From NCBI GenBank assembly GCA_009699615.1, contig WLNV01000029.1:1-11964 (forward strand): a stretch of DNA of 11,964 bases, given 5' to 3'. The stretch is from Actinomycetota bacterium. GTDB taxonomy: Bacteria; Actinomycetota; Thermoleophilia; Solirubrobacterales; Solirubrobacteraceae. The position numbers were made by a program, and so were the translations under genes. Of the stretch, positions 6,621 to 11,964 are shown one piece after another. The notes below the pieces were generated by a model. It was not told the DNA's origin, searched no databases, and worked only from the letters and a program-made list of their open reading frames with translations. Position 1 is the first letter of the stretch; each line of letters opens with the position of its first letter.

Positions 6621-8007
6621 CCGGATCAGCATCCGCTGGCGGCTTGCGCTCGTCTCCGCCGGATTGACGTTTCTGATTCTCTGCGCCTTCGCGGCACTGT
6701 TCGGCTCGCTTACAACCTCACGTCTGCGTTCCGACTTTGTCGGCGACACGGCCGATGCGGCCAGCCGCCTCCAGGAGCGCCTGACGATCACTCCCACGGC
6801 ACCGACCGGGTACCGGATCAACCCTCCACTCGAGCTCTACGCCGCTCCTAACAACGCTGCGATCCGCCTCTTTTGGGGCGACCGCAAAGAGATTCCCGGC
6901 GGAGCGACGCCGCAAGCGCCGCAGCTGGGCTTGCCAGTCTCTCAAGGGACACGGGAAGCAAACGGTTTTCTGATCGAGACCCGATACGCCGTCCTCTCGA
7001 GCGGCGACGACGCTGCGCAGACCCTGCGCTTCCCTATCTGGATCGAGTATGCGCGTCCACTCGAGGATCTTGAGCGAACGATCAACCGCCTGCGGCTGCT
7101 GTTGGTGATCGGCGTCGTCGGAGGCTCTCTGCTCGCACTGCTCGGCGGGATGGCACTGGCGCGACGCTCACTGAGGCCGATCACCGACCTGACCGCGACC
7201 GCGCAAGAGATCGCCAGGACACGCGACCCAGACCGTCACGTGCCTGAACCGTCAACCGACGATGAAGTTGCCGAGCTGGCACGGACCTTCGATGAGATGT
7301 TGACCTCGCTTGAAGCTTCACGGCAAGAGACCGAAGGCGCGCTCGTCCGCCAGCGGGAGTTTGTTGCCGATGCGTCGCATGAGCTTCGCACTCCGTTGAC
7401 GAGCATCCTCGCCAACCTCGAGCTGCTCTCGGACGGGCTGGAGGGCGACCGCAAGGAAGCGGCATCTGCCGCACTCCGCAGCTCCCAGCGGATGAGGCGG
7501 ATCGTTGCCGATCTTCTGTTGCTGGCTCGCAGCGACGATCAGCAGCCGATTGCCCGCCAGCGCGTCGACTTGATGCAGATTGCCGCCGAAGCAACGGCCG
7601 AAGCCGGAGCCTTGACCAGCAACCACCGACTTGTGGTCGTTGGCGATGCACCGGTCATCGTCGATGGCGACCGCGATGAGCTGCATCGTCTCGTGATCAA
7701 TCTTGTTGAGAACGCAGTCCGACACACCCCGGCGGGGACAGACGTGGAGATCGCGGCAATCGTCGACAACGGAGACGCGGTACTGACAGTCGCCGACAAC
7801 GGCCCCGGGATACCCGATGAGCAGCGGGCGCGGATCTTCGAGCGCTTCGTTCGTCGCTCAGGAGATCGCGGCAGTTCGACAGGGCTGGGATTAGCGATCG
7901 TTCGAACCGTTGCCGACGGGCATGGCGGCTCTGTGAAGGTCGAGGACGCCGACCCGGGATCGAAGTTTGTCGTCCGGCTGCCGCTTGCTGCGGCCTTGAA
8001 GGGCTAA
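6613..8007 (+). CDS. Membrane sensor histidine kinase (HAMP-HisKA-HATPase)
   Basis: This is the cognate sensor kinase of the preceding regulator. From the GTG at 6613 the product has 464 residues. TM1 is at about 11-32, an extracytoplasmic sensor of about 120 residues follows with no domain I recognise, TM2 is at about 161-183, and HAMP at about 184-236. The HisKA domain has FVADASHELRTPLTS with phospho-acceptor H256. The ATPase domain has the N box INLVENAVRHT (N367), G1 box DNGPGIP (395-401), F box IFERFVR and G2 box STGLGLAIV (422-430). The GTG overlaps the regulator stop by 8 bp, implying coupling; an upstream in-frame ATG at 6502 would overlap the regulator deeply and add non-membrane sequence. 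Its TAA overlaps the rnj stop codon on the other strand. The stimulus is unknown; the family resembles MprB/PrrB-type kinases. Confidence 0.95.
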   Translation: MFDRISIRWRLALVSAGLTFLILCAFAALFGSLTTSRLRSDFVGDTADAASRLQERLTITPTAPTGYRINPPLELYAAPNNAAIRLFWGDRKEIPGGATPQAPQLGLPVSQGTREANGFLIETRYAVLSSGDDAAQTLRFPIWIEYARPLEDLERTINRLRLLLVIGVVGGSLLALLGGMALARRSLRPITDLTATAQEIARTRDPDRHVPEPSTDDEVAELARTFDEMLTSLEASRQETEGALVRQREFVADASHELRTPLTSILANLELLSDGLEGDRKEAASAALRSSQRMRRIVADLLLLARSDDQQPIARQRVDLMQIAAEATAEAGALTSNHRLVVVGDAPVIVDGDRDELHRLVINLVENAVRHTPAGTDVEIAAIVDNGDAVLTVADNGPGIPDEQRARIFERFVRRSGDRGSSTGLGLAIVRTVADGHGGSVKVEDADPGSKFVVRLPLAAALKG

Positions 8008-9677
8008 ACCTCGACGACGACGGGAAGCACCATCGGCCGGCGACGCAAGCGGTCGTAAACCAAGGCTGCAAGATCGTCGTGCAGCATCTCCTGGATTACG
8101 TCGATCTCCGTCACCGACTCCTTGGCGGCTCTGGCAATCGTTACTTCGACTCCGGCGCGGACCTCGTCGAGCAGTTCGTTCGCCTCATCCGGGAAAGGTA
8201 CGCCTCGGAAGATGATCTCGGGATCAGCAACAGATGCCCCATCTTCGCCAGAGATCGTCGCGACGATCACGAAGATGCCGTCGGCGCTGAGCATTCGACG
8301 GTCGCGCAGTGGCGCTTCATTCACCTCGCCAAGCTCGACTCCGTCTACGAAGACCATCCCGGAAGGGACGGCTTCGCCAAAACGGGCGCCCTTGCTCGTG
8401 ATCTCAAGCGGGAGACCGTTCTCGCCCTTGAAAATTCGTTCCGGCTCAATGCCGACCGCCTCGGCCAGTCGGCCGTGAAGTTCGAGACGCTGGAAATCCC
8501 CGTGGAACGGCATCACGTACTTCGGCTTTGTGAGGTTGAGCATCAGCTTGATCTCTTCGGCGTATCCGTGCCCGGATGCGTGGATCGGCGCGTCGCGCGG
8601 CGTCATCACGGTGCAGCCAATGTGATAAAGCCGGTCGATCGTTTCGGAGACGGCGCGCTCGTTCCCGGGGACAGGAGTGGCGCTGAAGACGACCGTGTCG
8701 CCGCGGCGAAGCTGGACTTCGCGGTGTTCGCTGAAAGCCATCCGCCGCAAAGCACTGAGCGGCTCGCCCTGCGAACCGGTGCAGATGATGACGATCTCGT
8801 CGTCGGGAAGATTGTCGAGCGCACGCGACTTAACGAGCATCCCCTCGGGGAAATCGATGTGACCGAGAGAGCGGCCGATGTTTGTGTTCTTAAGCATCGA
8901 TCGACCGACAAGCGCGACCTTGCGGCCGAGCGCCTCGGCAGCGTCAACGACCTGCTGCACGCGGTGGATATTGGAGGCGAAGCAGGTGACGATGATGCGG
9001 CCTTCACAACCCGAGAATGCCTGCTCGAGGTGAGGCCCCACCCCCGCCTCGCTCTCCGAGTAGCCAGGACGGTCGGCGTTCGTCGAATCGCCGCAGAGCA
9101 GAAGCAGTCCATCGGCGCCGAGCTGGGCAAGCCGCCCAAAGTCGGCCGGGCGACCATCGACCGGTGTTTGGTCGAACTTGTAGTCGCCAGTGATCAACAT
9201 CGTGCCCTGCTCGGTCGTGATCGCGACCGCCATCGCGTCTGGGATCGAGTGCGTCATCTGGATTAGCTCGACCGTGAACGGGCCAAGCTCGATCTCATCG
9301 CCGGGACGGACATCCTCGATCTCGATCTCCTTGATCTTGTGTTCGTCGAGCTTCGAGCGAGCCATCGCCATCGTCAGAGGCGCCCCGAAGAGCGGTGGCA
9401 GTTCGCCTTCGGACCTCATCTCCCGCAGCATCCAGGGCAGCGCGCCGAGATGGTCCTCGTGGCCGTGCGTGATGACGATTCCTTCGATGTCGTCGACGCG
9501 TCCCTCGAGATACGAGAAGTCCGGCAGAACCAGGTCGATGCCGACCATCTCTGCGGTTGGGAAGCGAACCCCGCAGTCGACTATCAACAGCTTGCCGTCA
9601 TATTCAATGACGGTCATGTTCTTTCCGATTTCTCCGAGCCCGCCGAGTGGCAGTACTCGCAACATTTGATCGGCCAT
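8004..9677 (-). CDS. rnj: Ribonuclease J
   Basis: RNase J is a metallo-beta-lactamase/beta-CASP nuclease with 5'-3' exonuclease and endonuclease activity in RNA maturation and decay. The 557-residue length matches B. subtilis RNase J (about 555). The zinc-binding motif HGHEDHLGALP begins at H71 (H71, H73, D75, H76), with further ligands expected at H143 and D165. CGDSTN is at about 195-200. The beta-CASP part contains TCFASNIHRVQQVVDAAEALG, a GSQGEP loop, and later HASGHG and PFHGDF. The C-terminal domain ends in RRPMVLPVVVEV. The ATG at 9677 overlaps the dapA stop (TGATG) and has AAGGAG 10 nt upstream. It is the last gene of the pnp-dapB-dapA-rnj run. Its stop TAG overlaps the TAA of the convergent kinase gene. 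Confidence 0.98.
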   Translation of the reverse strand: MADQMLRVLPLGGLGEIGKNMTVIEYDGKLLIVDCGVRFPTAEMVGIDLVLPDFSYLEGRVDDIEGIVITHGHEDHLGALPWMLREMRSEGELPPLFGAPLTMAMARSKLDEHKIKEIEIEDVRPGDEIELGPFTVELIQMTHSIPDAMAVAITTEQGTMLITGDYKFDQTPVDGRPADFGRLAQLGADGLLLLCGDSTNADRPGYSESEAGVGPHLEQAFSGCEGRIIVTCFASNIHRVQQVVDAAEALGRKVALVGRSMLKNTNIGRSLGHIDFPEGMLVKSRALDNLPDDEIVIICTGSQGEPLSALRRMAFSEHREVQLRRGDTVVFSATPVPGNERAVSETIDRLYHIGCTVMTPRDAPIHASGHGYAEEIKLMLNLTKPKYVMPFHGDFQRLELHGRLAEAVGIEPERIFKGENGLPLEITSKGARFGEAVPSGMVFVDGVELGEVNEAPLRDRRMLSADGIFVIVATISGEDGASVADPEIIFRGVPFPDEANELLDEVRAGVEVTIARAAKESVTEIDVIQEMLHDDLAALVYDRLRRRPMVLPVVVEV

Positions 9678-10540
9678 CAGTGGCCATCTCCTTCTAGTAG
9701 TTCAAGATTGATTAGCGCCGTCTCAACAACGGCTCGTTCTTCGGGGCTGGCTTCGACCAGTGGAAGCCGCAATGGCCCCGATGGCAGGCCAAGCAGCGCG
9801 AGCGCCGCCTTGACCGGGATTGGGTTGGTCGTGACGCCGAGTGCTGCGTAGATCTCAGCCAAACCGGCGTCAATCTCTGCTCGCTGCTCGGGCTGCTCGA
9901 CCATCTGCCTCATCTGTGGCCCTACGACGTGGCTGGCGACAAGGATCCCGCCCAGCCCACCGAGGTCGAGCACTTCGGCGAGCATGTCGTCGTTGCCGGC
10001 GTAGAGGCCGAGTCCGTCAACCTGTGCGACGTCGTCGGGGTTGGCCTGCTTGACGAATTCGATCTGGTCGAGCTGCGCCAGCTCGGCGAGGAATTCGTTC
10101 GGAAGATTGGTTCCCGTGCGACTCGGGATGTTGTAGAGGATGATCGGCTTGTCGGTGGCCTTTACGACCTCTTTGTAGTGGGCAACGATGCCGCGACGAT
10201 TTGGCCTGTTGTAGTAGGGCGTTACCGAGAGAATCGCGTCGGCGCCAAGCTCGGTCGAGCGCTCCGTCATCTCGACTGCGTGGCGGGTGTCATTCGAGCC
10301 CGCGCCGGCGATGATCGACGTTCCCGCGGGCCGGTTAGCGACCGCAAGTTCGATTAGGCCGAGATGCTCCTCAGTAGAGAGCGTCGCCGCTTCCCCCGTC
10401 GTCCCGCAGATGACAAAGCCGTCTGAGCCGTTGGCGGCGAGGTAACCGAGCAGTTCGACGAAGCCGGCCTCGTCAACATCCCCCTGCTCGTCGAAGGGCG
10501 TAACGATCGCCGTGATTATCGAGCCAAGAGAGGCGGTCAC
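9677..10540 (-). CDS. dapA: 4-hydroxy-tetrahydrodipicolinate synthase
   Basis: DapA condenses pyruvate with aspartate semialdehyde, the first committed step toward diaminopimelate and lysine. The 287-residue product is a single TIM barrel of normal length. It carries CGTTGE at 45-50 with the T47/T48 pair, the TPYYNRP segment with Y110, catalytic Y136 and R141 in LYNIPSRTG, and the Schiff-base lysine K164 in EFVKQA. These correspond to E. coli T44/T45, Y107, Y133, R138 and K161. The GTG start at 10540 overlaps the dapB stop as GTGA, and the stop overlaps the rnj ATG. This overlap chain suggests coupled translation with both neighbours. No strong Shine-Dalgarno is seen. Other DapA-superfamily lyases are possible in principle, but the residues and the dapB neighbour favour DapA. 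Confidence 0.96.
   Translation of the reverse strand: MTASLGSIITAIVTPFDEQGDVDEAGFVELLGYLAANGSDGFVICGTTGEAATLSTEEHLGLIELAVANRPAGTSIIAGAGSNDTRHAVEMTERSTELGADAILSVTPYYNRPNRRGIVAHYKEVVKATDKPIILYNIPSRTGTNLPNEFLAELAQLDQIEFVKQANPDDVAQVDGLGLYAGNDDMLAEVLDLGGLGGILVASHVVGPQMRQMVEQPEQRAEIDAGLAEIYAALGVTTNPIPVKAALALLGLPSGPLRLPLVEASPEERAVVETALINLELLEGDGH
9688..9693 (-). promoter_or_regulatory. Ribosome binding site of rnj
   Basis: The minus strand reads AAGGAG, lying inside the end of dapA and 10 nt before the rnj ATG. It is the clearest Shine-Dalgarno in the window and fixes the rnj start despite the overlap with the dapA stop. Confidence 0.75.
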
Positions 10541-11220
10541 AGCACGTTCTCAAGACCGATGATCGGCGAGCTCGGCAGTTCGCCGACGCGGCGGATTGCG
10601 AGCAGCACTCCAGGCATGAAAGAAGAACGGTCGAGCGCGTCGTGACGGATTGTCAGCGTCTCCCCCGTGCCGCCGAAGATCACTTCTTGGTGGGCGACGA
10701 GGCCGGGCAGGCGAACCGAATGAATCGGTACATCCTTGCCAGTCGAATCTTTCATTAGCTCGGCGGTGCGGGCGGCGGTACCACTCGGAGCATCGAGCTT
10801 CTTGTCGTGGTGGAGTTCGATGATCTCGGCCGCGGGCATCAGTGCCGCCGCTTCGGCAGCGAACCGCATCATCAGCACAGCGCCGATCGCGAAGTTTGGT
10901 GCGACCAACACGTTGGCACCGCTGAGGCCGTCCAGCTCGGCAAGATCGAAGCCGGTCGTTCCGATAACTACGTGAACGCCAGCGGCAACCGCTTCGCGGG
11001 CATTGGGCAGTGCACTCTCGGGCTGCGTGAAGTCAACCAGCACGTCGGCGTCAGCGAGCACCTCGGCCACAGCCGTACCCAATGCTGGGTCTGCGCGCCC
11101 GGCGAGAACCATCCCGCCGTCGCTCTCAACCGCTTCGCAGACCGCCGTGCCCATTCGGCCGGCGGCCCCGGCAACGGCGACCCTTATCGGGTCTGCTGCT
11201 GCCGATCCGTCAGTACTCAT
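10537..11220 (-). CDS. dapB: 4-hydroxy-tetrahydrodipicolinate reductase
   Basis: DapB reduces the DapA product with NAD(P)H in the diaminopimelate/lysine pathway. The 227-residue protein has the Rossmann motif AGAAGRMG at 17-24, VDFTQP at 62-67, GTTGF at 87-91 and APNFAIGAVLMM at 107-118. The substrate-binding signature ELHHDKKLDAPSGTA is at 135-149, with H137, H138 and the catalytic-region K141. The C-terminal HQEVIFGGTGETLTIRHDALDR segment is typical of the mycobacterial type. The chain is shorter than M. tuberculosis DapB (about 245) and E. coli DapB (273), mainly because the loop between AARTAELM and IHSVRLPG is only about ten residues. No catalytic motif is lost. The ATG at 11220 has AAGGGG 5 nt upstream, 9 nt after the pnp stop, and the gene overlaps dapA. 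Confidence 0.97.
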   Translation of the reverse strand: MSTDGSAAADPIRVAVAGAAGRMGTAVCEAVESDGGMVLAGRADPALGTAVAEVLADADVLVDFTQPESALPNAREAVAAGVHVVIGTTGFDLAELDGLSGANVLVAPNFAIGAVLMMRFAAEAAALMPAAEIIELHHDKKLDAPSGTAARTAELMKDSTGKDVPIHSVRLPGLVAHQEVIFGGTGETLTIRHDALDRSSFMPGVLLAIRRVGELPSSPIIGLENVL

Positions 11221-11225
11221 GCCGA

Positions 11226-11231
11226 CCCCTT
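11226..11231 (-). promoter_or_regulatory. Ribosome binding site of dapB
   Basis: The minus strand reads AAGGGG 5 nt before the dapB ATG, overlapping the pnp TAA stop. The overlap of site and stop suggests that ribosomes ending pnp can reinitiate at dapB. Confidence 0.65.
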
Positions 11232-11964
11232 AGTCGCGGTCGCGGCCACCGCGGCGATGCCGGGGGCGGTCTGAGCCGCCACCGTCTCCGCCGCTGCGCT
11301 CAGAACGCTGCCCACCGCCGCCCGAAGTAGCCGCAGCCAGTTCGTCAGCGCTCTTGCCCGCAATAGATGGGTCGTCGGCGAGCCGCAGGCCAATACGACC
11401 GCGCTCGCGGTCAACCTCGACTACGCGGACCTGAATCTCATCACCGCGGGAGAGGACGTCATCGACATTCTCGACGCGCTGACCTGGTGAGACGTTCGAG
11501 ATGTGGAGCAGTCCGTCCGTGCCCTTGGCGAGTTCGATGAAGGCGCCGAAGGTTGTCGTCTTGACGACCTTGCCGGTGAACTCGTCACCAACTTCGACCT
11601 CCTTCATCATCGTCGTGATGCGGTCGCGCAGGGCCTCGCCGAGCTCACCGTTCGATGAGTAGATCAGCACCTGACCTTCGTCGTTGACGTCGATCTGCGA
11701 TTCGAACTCTTCGGCCAGGCCGCGGATGGTTTCGCCACCCTTGCCGATCAACATGCCGATCTGCGACGGGTCGATCTGAACCTGGATGATCCGCGGCGCA
11801 TAAGGAGACATCTCCTCGCTTGGGGCCGAGATCACGGCGTCCATCTGACCGAGAATGTTGAGGCGGGCCTCCTTGGCCTGCGTCAAAGCGTCCTTGAGGA
11901 TCTCGAAGGTCACTCCCGTGATCTTGATGTCCATCTGCAGTGCCGTGATCCCCTCGGTCGTACC
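11230..11964 (-). CDS. pnp: Polyribonucleotide nucleotidyltransferase, C-terminal part (5' end beyond window)
   Basis: PNPase is the phosphate-dependent 3'-5' exoribonuclease of bacterial RNA decay. The window holds its last 244 residues; the reading frame is open to the right edge. The fragment begins within the second RNase PH domain (GTTEGITALQMDIKI), just after the expected catalytic aspartates, which lie outside. A KH domain follows at fragment residues about 56-118, with the GxxG loop GKGG at 74-77. An S1 domain at about 124-196 contains GKVVKTTTFGAFIEL, GLLHISNVS and RGRIGLRL. The last about 40 residues form a low-complexity Gly/Ser/Arg tail ending in RHRRGGRDRD, consistent with a disordered RNA-binding extension. 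An in-frame ATG at 11934 is an internal methionine, not the start. The gene leads the pnp-dapB-dapA-rnj run. Confidence 0.97.
   Translation of the reverse strand, partial: GTTEGITALQMDIKITGVTFEILKDALTQAKEARLNILGQMDAVISAPSEEMSPYAPRIIQVQIDPSQIGMLIGKGGETIRGLAEEFESQIDVNDEGQVLIYSSNGELGEALRDRITTMMKEVEVGDEFTGKVVKTTTFGAFIELAKGTDGLLHISNVSPGQRVENVDDVLSRGDEIQVRVVEVDRERGRIGLRLADDPSIAGKSADELAAATSGGGGQRSERSGGDGGGSDRPRHRRGGRDRD

Noticed and set aside
8079..9266. A 395-codon open frame on the plus strand, antisense to rnj
   Set aside because: The opposite strand encodes a full-length RNase J with intact motifs. Long antisense frames are common in high-GC DNA, and the product has no recognisable motif.
1..11964. 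Possible mobile element, defence system or CRISPR array
   Set aside because: All space is filled by core genes in tight order; no transposase, integrase, repeat array or atypical base composition was seen.

Overview
This window is a densely packed stretch of chromosomal housekeeping genes from a high-GC bacterium. The gene order (pnp, dapB, dapA, rnj, ftsK, a RodZ-like HTH gene, cinA, recA, recX), the RNase J, the mycobacterial-type DapB and the Gram-positive LexA box before recA all point to an Actinomycetota member. The RecA wording and the reduced neighbourhood would fit a deep-branching class such as Thermoleophilia, but that placement is inference from memory, not something I could test.

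Reading the minus strand from the right edge: the C-terminal end of PNPase (11964-11230) is followed by dapB (11220-10537), dapA (10540-10538 start, overlapping the dapB stop as GTGA) and rnj (start overlapping the dapA stop as TGATG). These form one tight, probably translationally coupled operon that mixes two RNA-decay enzymes with the first two committed steps of diaminopimelate/lysine synthesis. The rnj stop codon overlaps, tail to tail, the stop codon of a plus-strand histidine kinase gene.

The only plus-strand genes are a two-component pair, an OmpR-family response regulator (5940-6620) and a HAMP/HisKA sensor kinase (6613-8007). They sit as an island between rnj and ftsK. The response regulator diverges from ftsK across an 87-bp region that holds a perfect 6-3-6 inverted repeat.

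Left of that, on the minus strand, a second run holds ftsK (DNA translocase), a short RodZ-like HTH membrane protein, cinA, recA and recX (cut by the left edge). FtsK, RodZ-like and CinA genes are closely spaced or overlapping. recA has its own 130-bp leader with a perfect GAAC-N4-GTTC LexA operator, so recA-recX is probably SOS-inducible on its own. Together these genes serve chromosome segregation, cell shape, NAD/nucleotide clean-up and recombinational repair.

There is no stretch of 300 bases without a gene. I see no tRNA, rRNA, CRISPR array, mobile element or long repeat. I found no convincing evidence of an undescribed system. The most worthwhile leads are the two-component island with its overlapping convergent stops and its palindrome, the SOS box, the ambiguous recX start, and the shortened gene neighbourhoods.
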